Assembly: GCA_963781785.1 (NCBI GenBank)
Contig: CAWAHD010000002.1
Location: forward strand, 1,116,001-1,180,000
Length of the DNA stretch: 64,000 nucleotides
Source of the DNA: CAWAHD01 sp963781785
Lineage (GTDB): Bacteria > Planctomycetota > Planctomycetia > Isosphaerales > Isosphaeraceae
Reading direction: 5' to 3'
Part shown: piece after piece, positions 38,749 to 49,000 of the stretch
Layout of the letters: each line of letters opens with the position of its first letter
Numbering within the stretch: position 1 is the first letter of the stretch
The notes under the pieces: generated by a model
Told to the model about the DNA's origin: nothing
What the model saw: only the letters and a program-made list of their open reading frames with translations
The model's database searches: none
Program-made: the position numbers and the translations under genes

Positions 38749-41700
38749 CGAATTGGGGCCGGGCGAAGATCTCTCGCTGGACCCGCTTGACGACGACGAT
38801 CGCGTGGGAGAGGCGGTCGAGGTGTACATGGCTCTCATGGCCGACAGGCGCCCCCACGCCTTCATTCGACGAATTTGCGGCGCGCTATCCCGGGCTGGAA
38901 GACGACGTGCGTGCGGCGCTCGAGGGTCTGGAGCTCGTGCACGGGCTCTTGGGCATGGGCTCAGCCGGGGGCTCGGGTTCGGGGCGGGGCGGGGGGCTCG
39001 ATCACCGGATCGAGTCGGGCAAGCGAATCGCGGGCTACCGGGTCGTGCGCGAGCTGGGCCGAGGCGGAATGGGCACCGTGTACGAGGCCGTGCACGTCGG
39101 CCTGGACCGGCCGGTGGCTCTCAAGGTGCTGGGGATCCACGCGGCACCGGACTCATCGGCACGGCGGCGGTTCTTGAACGAGGCGCGCACGGCAGCCGGC
39201 CTGCATCACACCCACATCGTGCCGGTCTTCGACGTCGGCCAGGTCGGGGGCCTGTGTTACTATGCCATGCAGCGGATCGAAGGCAGCGGGCTGGACCGCG
39301 TGCTCCGCCACCTGCGCCGCACTCGCGCTCCCGGCGCCCGGGGGGCAGACGGCCGCTCCGGCTCCGGCCACGCGACCCACGCGAATTCGGTCGCCTCGTC
39401 GATCCATTCCCGCCTCAGCCGCCTCTGGAGCCAGGTGTCGCCGGGACGGGCGAAGAAGCGAGCCCTGGCCGGCGTTCCGGGCAGTCTGCCCGCGATGCCT
39501 CAGGCGCTTTTGTCGGCGTCGCGGGCGCGCTTGCCAGCCGCCCTCGAGCCAGAACCCGCACGCCCCAGCCTCGGCGATTCGACGGCATCGTGGGGCCCGG
39601 GTTCGCTGGCCCGCCGCAGCAGTGAGTACGCCGGCGCGAATTCCGCACTTGCCGCAGGCGGGCCGTCCTTGCTCAGTGCGGCCCAGTCGAGCGAGCTCCC
39701 ATTCCGGTTGAACGACGACGAGCCGCCTCCGTTTGATCCGCAGCGCGGGCAAGCCTATTTTCGGTGGGTCGCCGAGGTCGGTCTCCAGTCGGCCGACGCC
39801 CTCGCGCACGCTCACCATCAGGGTGTCATCCACCGGGACGTCAAGCCATCCAACTTGCTGATCGATGCCAAGGGTAGCATCTGGGTTACCGACTTCGGCC
39901 TGGCTCGCCGGCTGGCCGACCCGGGCGTTACGCACCACGACAGCCTGCTCGGCACGCCGCGGTACATGAGCCCCGAGCAGGCCCGCACCGGCGCGATCGA
40001 CGGACGGACCGACGTTTACAGCCTGGGCGCAACCTTGTACGAGCTCTTGACGCTGCGCCCGCCATTCGACGGGCGCATCGGCGGCCGAACTGATCGAGCA
40101 GATCGGCCAGAACGAGCCGGTGCCGCCCGGCACGATCGACCCCCGAGTGCCGCGTGACCTGGAAACGATCGTGCTCAAGGCGCTGGCCAAGCGCCCGGCC
40201 GATCGCTATGCGACGGCCGCCGAGCTCGCGGATGACCTGACCCGGTTCTTGAATCGAGAGCCGGTGAAGGCACGGCGGATCAACCTGGCCGGCCGGCTCT
40301 GGCGGGTCGCGTGCCGCCACCCCGGAGTCACGAGCGTGACGGCCGCCGCGGCGGCCCTCGTCCTGGCGATCGCCACGTACGCGTATCTCCGGGTGGTCTC
40401 GGAGCGAAACGATGCGTACGCGGCGCGGTCCAAGACCCAGGGAGCGCTCGAAGGCGAGAAAGCGGCCAACGCCAAGGAACGCGCCGCCCGCAAGCAGAAT
40501 CTCCGGTCGACCATCGAGCTCGTGGGTCTTTCCGGCACCCCGAACCGCCGCAGCCACGGCCTGGAGCTGGTCGGCGAGGCGGCCGCGCTGGAGCCGGATG
40601 CCGCGCTCCGCGGCGAGCTGCGCGATTGGGCTGTTCGATTCCTGGTCCTTCGCGAGGTTGAGAAGAGCGAATCCGAGCTGGCCACGGGGCCGGCCCACGG
40701 ACTGGTCTTCACCCCCTCGGGGCATCGCCTGGCAGTTCTCTCCGACGACGACGAAGAGCTCGCATTCTGGGACGTGAAACGGCGGCAGAAGCTGCCGGGA
40801 TTTTCGCTGCGCGGCGAGCCAATCGCACTTCCCCAGGCCATATCCAGTCCAGGGCTCGGTCAATCCTCGGCGGTCCAGACCGAGCCTGCCCCTGGCACAA
40901 GCGGTCCAGCCGCGGGACCGGGTGCCAGACGGCCAGGGCCCGGCAATGGCGGGCCGGCGCGGGGGAACTGGCCGTTGCGCCAGCGACTGGCCCAGATCGG
41001 GCCATGGGTGGCCGCGGTCTTGCCCGGCGGCAAGGGAATTGGCTTGTTCGATCTGTCGTCGGAGGCGCCCGTGCGCGTCCTCAATGCACCTGAAGATCAC
41101 TCCGTGATCAGCGTGCTCGGCGATCTGGCCGGCCGCCGGATGGTGACCGTCGATCTGGTGTTCGACGTCAACTCGACTCGCGCCCTTTCCGAGGGGATGC
41201 GCGGCGGCCCGGACGGGCCGCGATTCCCCAGCGATTGTCGCATTTACCTGTGGGACCTGGACCATCTCGACCGACCGATCGAACTGGACTGGCGATCCGG
41301 CTCCGGCCCGCGGGGGGCATTTCCACCTTTGACGGCCATCAGTCCGGATGGCAAGACGGTCGCGGTCGCGTCGTCGGTCCAGGGGATGGTGGTGAAACTG
41401 TACTCAGCCGTGGATGGCCAGCCGGCGAATCGGCCCGAGATCGAGCCGCAGGCTGAGCTGTCGGCGCTGGCCTTGGGGCCCAACGATCTGCTGGTCACGG
41501 CTGGCACGACGGCCGGCGAGATCGCGATCCGGCTCTGGGACCTGGACAGTCGCCCAGTATTTCCCGCGAGGCCGCTTTTTCCAACCAGCTTGACGCAGCC
41601 GACTCAAAGCTACACCCGGCTGATGCGGTTCAGCCCGCAGGGAACGCTGCTGGCGATCGCCGGTACCGGTCCGATCGAGCTCTGGGACCCTGTGGCCCAC

Positions 41701-43033
41701 AGCCTTGTGGCCGTGTTGGGGATGTCGGACCAGGCGACCGACCTGGCGTTCGCGAACGACGGCCGGACGCTGGCGGCTGTGGGCCGAGCCGGTGAGTCGG
41801 TCGTGTGGACGGTTCACGATTCGGCTGCCCGGACCCAGTTGAGCGGCTTCGACACTGGGCCAACAAGCCTTGCCTTCAGTAATGACGGGGCTCTTGCGGG
41901 CATCGGCAGGAACGGCGAGATCTGGTACTGGCAGAGCGGCCGGTGCCCGGAGATCGGCCCGCCGCCTGCCGCGCCGACTGCCACCAGAGTTTCGCCCTCC
42001 GTGGCGTCGGGCCCCGAGCCGCGGCGTGAGGAGCCGCCCGGGCAGGAGGGTGGACGCAGGGGAGGCCGCCAGCGCGGTCCGGAGGGGAACAGGCCGATGA
42101 ACCGCGGGCCGGCCAATGCGCCACCGTCGCTGGCCTTTGATGCCCAGGATCGGCTGGTCGTTCACGACGGGCCGGGAGTGCGGGTCTGGTCCGCGGGAGC
42201 GATGTTCACGCACACGCAGCCCGCTTACAAGATCATTCCCACCGTGTCCGGGCCATGGCGAATGACCTCGCTGACCCGGACGCCCGACGGCCACACCATG
42301 GTCCTCGCCCGGTCGTCGTCGCTGTTCCTCTGGCACGATGAGGCTCCCGAGAAGCTCATTCCGATCACCCTTCCGCCGCAGTCCCGATCCGAGCCCGCCG
42401 GCTGGGCGGCCCGAGGTCCCGCGGCCAAAGGTCCGGCGCGGTTCGAGCAGCGTTGCGGGGTATTCGTTCGGCCAGCTCCGGGCGATGCAGCTCGCTCCCC
42501 GCGGCGACCGGCTCTACCTGATCGAGCAGACCCAGGGCACCGCGTCCCTCCGCACCTGGTCAATCGAAACGTCGGCCGACTCGACAACCGCCCAGGCGCG
42601 CGACCTGCGTCTGTCCGTCGCTCTTCCCGAAGGGGCAAATAACCTGGCGCTGTGCCCCGACGGCGAACTCCTGGCAGTCGGCGACCGCACCGGCCTGGTC
42701 ACACTCGTCGAGACTTCAAACTTTCGATCCGTGAGCCAGCTCGAGCCTCTGCCCGGTGAAACCGAAGGATTGCGGCAGGCCATGGCTTTCTCGCCGGATG
42801 GCGGCTACCTGGCCGTGGGCTCGCAGCAAGGGACCATTTCCCTCTGGTCGGTCGCCCAGCCGGCGCGGGCTGCCGTGTTCGTGCGCCTGCCCGGCCATCG
42901 CGGGCTCGTCACCAACCTCGTCTTCGACGCCAAGGGACGGCGCATGGCCAGCGCCGGGCGAGATGCGCTCGTCGAAGTCTGGGATCTCGAAGCGATCCGG
43001 CGCGAGCTCTCGCGGCTCGGGCTGATCGAATGA
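38732..43033 (+). CDS. Membrane Ser/Thr protein kinase with WD40-like propeller (three frameshifts)
   Basis: About 1430 residues when joined. After an acidic N-terminus and a FDEFAARYPGLEDDVRAALE segment, the kinase domain shows the glycine loop LGRGGMGTVYEA, VALKVL Lys, HRDVKPSNLL catalytic loop, DFGLARR and GTPRYMSPEQAR. One transmembrane helix follows (VTAAAAALVLAIATYAYL), then a coiled stretch and a C-terminal region of WD40-like repeats (LAFSNDGALAGIGRNGEIWYW; GYLAVGSQQGTISLWSV). Frames change at about 38848, 40080 and 42440, the first two at C or G runs. An Ala/Ser/Pro-rich insert of about 120 residues interrupts the kinase domain before the catalytic loop. It likely phosphorylates the overlapping sigma factor; the propeller side should face outward. 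Confidence 0.88.
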
Positions 43034-43052
43034 AAAACGACATCGTGCGATT

Positions 43053-44024
43053 TCAGCCGACCCCGCACGCGGCGCGGGCGCGGTCGAGGACTTTCCGAGC
43101 AGTCGCTCTCGCACGGGCAGCGGCGGCAGCACGCACCTGGGCGACCCGCTCCGGGTGAGCCAGCCACTCGGCCCGGCGTTCTCTGGCCGCGCCAAACCGG
43201 GCGATCATCGCTTCGGCCAGCCGTGACTTCACCTCGCCGTATCCGACACCCCCTGTGCGGTACCGGCGTTCCAACTCGACCAGCTCATCCGGCGAAGCAA
43301 AGAGCCGGAACAGGTTGAAGAGCGGGCAGGTGTCGGGGTTCTTGGGGGCCTCGACCGGACTGCTGTCGGTGACGATCTTCTTGACCTTCTTTTGGATCGT
43401 GGCCGGGTCGTCGAATAGATCGATCGTGTTATTGTAGCTCTTGGACATCTTGCGGCCGTCCACTCCCGGAACCACCGCCACCGCATCCAGGATGTGCGGC
43501 TTCGGGAGCCGGAATACGTCCTGACCCCCGCCGAAGACACGATTGAACCGCTCGGCGATGTCGCGCGTGACCTCCAGGTGCTGCTTCTGATCCTGGCCGA
43601 CGGGCACCAGGTCGGCGTCGTAGAGCAAGATGTCGGCGGCCTGAAGCACCGGATAGGCGAACAGCCCATGTTCGGCGGGTAGGCCCTGCTGGACCTTGTC
43701 CTTGTAGCTGACGCACTTCTCCAGCCAGCCCATCGGAGTGACGGTCGACAAGAGCCAGGCCAGCTCGGTTGTTTCCGGAACATCCGACTGAACGAACAAC
43801 GTCGACCGGTCCGGGTCGAGACCCAGCGACAACATCGTCACCATCACGTCGTGGGTGTATACCCGGAGCTGCGCTGGATCGCGAACGCTCGTGAGTGCGT
43901 GAAAATCGGCCACAAAGTAGTACGCATCGTTTTCGGTCTGGAGCTCGATGAACTGCCGGAGTGCCCCGAAGTAGTTGCCGATGTGAAGCGGGCCGGACGG
44001 TTGAATCCCCGATAAAATGCGCAT
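43053..44024 (-). CDS. trpS: Tryptophanyl-tRNA synthetase
   Basis: Charges tRNA-Trp in the cytoplasm. Class I signatures: SGPLHIGNYFGALRQF (HIGH-type motif) at the N-terminus and GRKMSKSYNNTIDLF (KMSKS) near residue 200. Between them YPVLQAADILLYDADLVPVG matches TrpRS. The 323-residue length is standard. It converges with the end of the kinase gene. Frame intact, start ATG at 44024. Confidence 0.96.
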   Translation of the reverse strand: MRILSGIQPSGPLHIGNYFGALRQFIELQTENDAYYFVADFHALTSVRDPAQLRVYTHDVMVTMLSLGLDPDRSTLFVQSDVPETTELAWLLSTVTPMGWLEKCVSYKDKVQQGLPAEHGLFAYPVLQAADILLYDADLVPVGQDQKQHLEVTRDIAERFNRVFGGGQDVFRLPKPHILDAVAVVPGVDGRKMSKSYNNTIDLFDDPATIQKKVKKIVTDSSPVEAPKNPDTCPLFNLFRLFASPDELVELERRYRTGGVGYGEVKSRLAEAMIARFGAARERRAEWLAHPERVAQVRAAAAARARATARKVLDRARAACGVG

Positions 44025-44111
44025 TTTGAAGTGAGCTCTCTCCTGACCCTCAAATTCGTGGAGGATGCATTCCCTTGCTGTCGTAGCATCCTTATGCAGT
44101 ACAGTTCTCCC

Positions 44112-44684
44112 TCAGGATTTGATTTCTTGGTGCTCGATCCGAGCGTCTTCATGACGAGTCATGAACATCCGGTCTGCCAGCTCCCTCGCTTTTGCAGTCA
44201 TGACTGGCCACGCGGTCGGTCGCACGCGGGAGTGTGAATCGCACAGGGTCCGATCGCACTCCACGAGTACGGTGACGATTGCATGATTCTCGTCGCCCTC
44301 TCGCTCGCCTTCCCATAGTCCAGTCGAGTACCCGACGGCACCCTTTGCTTTGACGCCTTGATACAACCGACCGCGCTCTGTCGATGCGGTCCACTCGTTC
44401 GCCTTCTGCCGCCGGATGTAGGTGATGTCGAACTCCTGGCGCAGTCCAGGAGCTTGGACGGTGTTCGCGTCGGGATCACGGCTCTCGATCACTTCTTCCG
44501 GGATCTCGAATGTGGATTCATCTTCCCGTCCCGCATTGATGCGGACTCTGTAGAGGCGACGTCGATAGCCCCCCAGGAGGCCCCGGTCCTCCACGATTTC
44601 ACCAGCCACCCACTGCGGCCCGTAGAGGACACTGACAGGATCGCCGACGCGGAATCTGGGTGCTCGCTTCTTGCTGGTGTTCAT
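44112..44684 (-). CDS. Protein of unknown function with SH3/KOW-like N-terminus
   Basis: A 190-residue protein I do not recognise. Residues ~10-45 (FRVGDPVSVLYGPQWVAGEI, then RLYRVRINAG) look like a small beta-barrel such as an SH3, Tudor or KOW fold. The C-terminal half (residues ~115-175) includes HAIVTVLVECDRTLCDSHSR and a helical end with no known motif. The gene starts 10 bases after the HEPN gene stop, so the two form a unit. It could be the partner or antidote of the HEPN protein, but this is only inference from position. Confidence 0.6.
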   Translation of the reverse strand: MNTSKKRAPRFRVGDPVSVLYGPQWVAGEIVEDRGLLGGYRRRLYRVRINAGREDESTFEIPEEVIESRDPDANTVQAPGLRQEFDITYIRRQKANEWTASTERGRLYQGVKAKGAVGYSTGLWEGEREGDENHAIVTVLVECDRTLCDSHSRVRPTAWPVMTAKARELADRMFMTRHEDARIEHQEIKS

Positions 44685-44694
44685 GTTCGCGTCC

Positions 44695-45333
44695 TCAGGG
44701 AGGCCAGGGCGTACGGCCGATTAGAGATTGTAAGTAGAGCCGCATCACCTCGTCGAATGAGACTGCCAATCGCCCGCACACCGATCGCCAGCGGCGGACT
44801 TGTTGCAGCGAAAGATTCGGTGCTCCTCCTGGACTCACTTCTGCGAAGCTCTGATGTGCAATCGCATTTCTCCAGTTGTTCAAATCTTGAAGTGCCCTCT
44901 GTCTGTCCTTGCTTTTGGGGTGATGTTGGTCAACCTCAACCCAGAATTCAATGCCCAGGAGCCCGAAATCTGATCCAATGCTGCCAGGCTGAGCGTTCTT
45001 GCTATCGAGCTGGCGGCCCTTCGTAAAACGGTCCTGGATCAGGTCTCGTACCAATACGGGCGGATTGATGAAAGCCAAGAGTGGAACTAAGCTCTCGGTG
45101 TGCACGTCGCGGCAGAACCCCTGAAACTGCGAGGCGACGAGAACGGCGTAGGCTTGGTTAATCTGTTGGGTTGCATAGCGTCGCCCGGGTCCAGTTCCCC
45201 CGACGGATGCGTGCGCGGCCTCGATTTCATCCAGTGCCTTTGCCCGCGTGGACAACCATACTCGGTACGAATGTGACGCCATAGACGCGACCGAGTCGTG
45301 GAGCTCATGTTCCTCGACAAACCGTTCACTCAT
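44695..45333 (-). CDS. HEPN-domain protein (putative ribonuclease)
   Basis: A 212-residue all-helical protein. The sequence NNWRNAIAHQSF has the HEPN motif R-N-x3-H (R155, H160), the usual RNase active site. An earlier helix INQAYAVLVASQFQGFCRDV resembles the RiboL-PSP-HEPN group. No signal peptide or membrane helix. HEPN RNases occur in toxin-antitoxin, abortive infection and other defence systems. The next gene, 10 bases downstream, is not a nucleotidyltransferase (MNT), the commonest partner. Start ATG at 45333; intact frame. Confidence 0.65.
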   Translation of the reverse strand: MSERFVEEHELHDSVASMASHSYRVWLSTRAKALDEIEAAHASVGGTGPGRRYATQQINQAYAVLVASQFQGFCRDVHTESLVPLLAFINPPVLVRDLIQDRFTKGRQLDSKNAQPGSIGSDFGLLGIEFWVEVDQHHPKSKDRQRALQDLNNWRNAIAHQSFAEVSPGGAPNLSLQQVRRWRSVCGRLAVSFDEVMRLYLQSLIGRTPWPP

Positions 45334-45602
45334 TCTACCAGACCAGGAGTGCGCTCGATAACCCTTGCGGCAACGGATTGCTCAAAGCTGACATGCACGC
45401 TGGCGGATTCCGCCGTGGCACAATACCCTGTGCGGCCACGCCCGAGATTGGCAGGGGAGCACGAGCGATGATACGATAAAGTCGAGCGGAAAGCAGCCGG
45501 TATCGAGCTGTCCCGCTCGATCGAAACCGATCGGTGGGACCCTATCATTCACGGACGCGCTCGACCGCGGCGGCAGGGACCTGGCGGAGCAGGAGTCAAG
45601 CG

Positions 45603-46037
45603 GTGTCAGTCAAGCTGTACGAGGACGACGACGTACGCTTTGAGTATCCGTCCGACTGGGATCTCCAGGTCACCGAAGATGGTCCCGTGACAACGATCGG
45701 GCTCGATCATCCCGGTGGCATTGCCTTCTTGATCGTTCGGACCGACCCATCATGTCCGGACCCGGAAGAAGTCGCCGACGCCGTTCTCGAGGCGATGCGT
45801 GACGAATACCCTGAGCTCGATTCCACGCCGGCAGAAGAAATGCTCGAGGAATATTGTGCTACGGGTTACGACGCCGAGTTCGTCTCCCTGGACTTTTCCA
45901 ACTCAGCCAGCGTCCGATGCTTCCGCAGTCTCCGCCGCACGGTGCTGGTTTTTGGCCAGTGGTCAGACCTCGTCGACGACGACATGGCCGATCTGGTCGT
46001 GAGCGTGCTGCGCTCGATTGCGATGGCAGAGGGTTGA
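45603..46037 (+). CDS. Small protein of unknown function, PsbP/DcrB-like pattern
   Basis: About 144 residues from a GTG at 45603 preceded by AGGAG. VKLYEDDDVRFEYPSDWDLQ at the start and alternating short strands resemble the PsbP/DcrB-like fold, in which a YP..W motif opens the domain. No signal peptide. Strongly acidic. The final helix DDDMADLVVSVLRSIAMAEG fits this fold. Isolated on the plus strand; the ComEC gene converges on it with an 10-base gap. Function unknown; the fold call is tentative. Confidence 0.55.
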   Translation: MSVKLYEDDDVRFEYPSDWDLQVTEDGPVTTIGLDHPGGIAFLIVRTDPSCPDPEEVADAVLEAMRDEYPELDSTPAEEMLEEYCATGYDAEFVSLDFSNSASVRCFRSLRRTVLVFGQWSDLVDDDMADLVVSVLRSIAMAEG

Positions 46038-46047
46038 CTCGACCCGG

Positions 46048-49000
46048 TCAGGCACTGGACGCTCCGTCGGTCGGAAGGGCGGTGGTGCCCGCGGCGGCCT
46101 CATCGAGGAATAGCAGAATCTGGAAGAGGAGTGTGTCGGCTCCCTTCTCGACGACATCGTTGTGTCTCGTGCCGGGGACGTCGAGCCAGCGGGGCTGTGA
46201 GTCAAAGGCATCGGCCAGCCGACGGGCTTCGGAGATCGGCACGAGGTCGTCGTCGGTTCCATGCACGATCATGACCTTGCATCGAGCCCTCGAGGCCGAC
46301 TCGATTGGCCCCGGCCGATGGATCGGCACTCCCGCGAGCTTGCTCGCTCGCCGGATCACCAGCCGGGCAAGCAGGGCCGGGAACGGGAGCCGCCGTTTTC
46401 GGAGGATGACGGCCGTCGACAACTCGAAATCGACCAAGGGAGACTCGAGTACCAGAGCGATCACGCGGTCGTCGACCGAAGCGGCACGCAGGGCGATCGC
46501 CGCTCCCATCGAGCGGCCCCAGAGCGCCGGTACGAAACACAACGCCGGATCAACTTGTGCAACCCGCCGCGCGAGCAGGTCGATCCAGACACGGATATCG
46601 TCTGCCTCATGCCCACCGAAGGTGGCATACAGGCCCTCACTCCGGCCGTAACCGCGTAAATCGATCGACGCGACGTTCCAGCCCCGGCGGTTGAGGACCG
46701 CGGTACGATGCGCCTCGAGATCGGAAGCCGATTCCGCGAAACCGTGCAAGAAGAGCAAGGTTCTGCCGCTCGCATCGGCCCCCAGGGCTGGGAACCAGCG
46801 AGCCGCCAGCTTCGCCCCGTCGACGGCCGTGGCCATCAAGGACTCGCCAGCCCGTTGCGGTGCGCCGCTCAACCCCGCGAATTCCGGCTCGACGCTCGCC
46901 CGGATCGACCGGCGCGGCCGCACGAGTGCCCACGCGCCGATCTCGGTCACAGCCAGGATCAGACAGGCAGCAACTCCCAGCGCGAACCCCAGGATCCCCG
47001 CCAGAGCCTGGAAACTGGCCGTCGACCACGAAGCGACAGCGAGCGTGCCGATCCCCCGCCAGCCCGGCGGCCAGAACCAGGAGCTCGCCTCTTCCAGAGC
47101 CGGGTCACCTGCCTGGCCGTTCTGGCCGCGCGCGTCCAGAAAGCCACGCGCGATGATTCCGTCGCCAGTCCAGACCATGCGGATCGAGCCCTGGCGCCCG
47201 GTGCGAAACACGGGAATGCCCATACGCTCGACCAGGGAAAGCGTCTCGCTCGATCCCTGCCCCGAGCGGCGCTGACTGACCACGACCCGGCGCGGCCTGG
47301 CCCACTCGTAGAGCCAGTCGGGATTGGCCGCTCTGCCTCCGTGATGAGGCGACAGTAAAACGTCCGGCGGCGGCTGCGGAGACGGCTGCGCCAGTAGCTC
47401 GATCAGCCCGAGCTGCTCGAGATCGCCGGTCAAGAGCAGATGGTGTCCCGCGAAGGCGATATCGAGGACCAGGCTCCGGGCGTTGTCCGGAGCCTCCGGA
47501 TGCCAGCCGGACGGCGGGTGCCGGACCGTGAAATGGACGCCTGCGTCTTCCCAGCACTCGGGTGCCGCGATCGGACGCACCGGAATGCCGCGCGACCGGA
47601 CAAGGTCGATGAGCCGGGATGCGCCGACGTTGGCCGCATCGGTAAACCCCGGGGGAGCCCTGACCTCGCCGATCGGAAAACGATCCAGGAGATCGGTGAG
47701 GCCGTTGTAATGGTCAAGATCGGCGTGGCTCAAGAAAACCGTGTCGATGCGGCGAACGCCTCTGGCCCACAAGGCCGGCGCAATGATCCGGCGGCCGACG
47801 CTGGGGTCTCCCAGGCGGCCGCAATCATACAGGAGATTGCGGCCGCCAGGGGTCTGGATGAGCACCGCCAGGCCATGACCGACCGCCAGCAGATCGGCCG
47901 CGGGTCGGAGGGGCCGAGGCGGGATCCCGGCGGAGAGCAGCCAACCGGCAAGAACCCATGCCCCCAGGATCCACCAGGGGCGAGGGCCCCGCAGCCAGCC
48001 CGCGAGGCCCGTTGGGACACGTCCCGCGCCGCGGGTCGCGGCGACCGCCGCCGTCCCCAAGAGCGCGTAGAAAACCAGGACCCAGCCAAACGTGGGCCCA
48101 ACCACGAATCGGTGGCCCCAGGGCTGGCCGACCCCCCAGAGGACGATCGCTTTCGACCCCTTGAGCAGCCAGCCGGCCGACCAGGCCAGCGGACTTCCTA
48201 ACGGTCCCCAGATCGACGACAGCCCGAGCGACAGCCCGCTCAAAAGGAGGGCCGCCGTCGTGAACGGAATCAACGGGATGTTGAGCAGGATCCCGATCGG
48301 CGAGATCAGATGGAACGTCAGAGCGACCAGGGGGAGCGCCGCCAGCCACACGACCGTCGAGGCAACCACGCCGTCCACCATCCAGGTCAGTCCGCGGCGA
48401 ATCACGGTCCGCCACGCTGGCTCGAGCCGCCGCTCCAGTTCCAAGAGCGCCCGGTTGGGCCCGAAAACGCTAATGCGGATCTTCTCGATTTGAGCGCGTG
48501 TCAGCGCACACGCCGGTGGGACAAGCCAGATGAGCGTGCCGATCGCCAGGAATGAAAGCTGGCAACCGATATCGAAAAGGTAAGACGGATTGATCGCCAG
48601 AGTTCCCAGGGCGGCCAGAGCCATCGTGTTGGCGGGCCGATCGAGGCGGCCGGCAATCGCCGCCAGGCAGAACGACGTCGTCATGATCGTCGCACGGACG
48701 ACCGATGGAGCGAGCCCCACCACCAAGGCATAGCCGGCCATCGCCAGACCGACAATCCAGTACGCCGGCCGGCGCTTGAGCCCAAGACCGCGAAACACGA
48801 CCAGGAGCGCGAGGGCGAGCGCTTGAAGCTGGAGCCCCGAGATCGCCAGCAGATGGGTTGTGCCGGTCCGCGCGAAGGCATCGTTGACCTCCGGGTCGAT
48901 CCCTTCACGCTGGCCCAGAAGGAGCGCGGCCGCGAGCGGGGCGACCGTTGGGTCGAGCCCCTCGACCAGCCGCCGGCGGCTCCAGCCGCGAACCCGCCCC

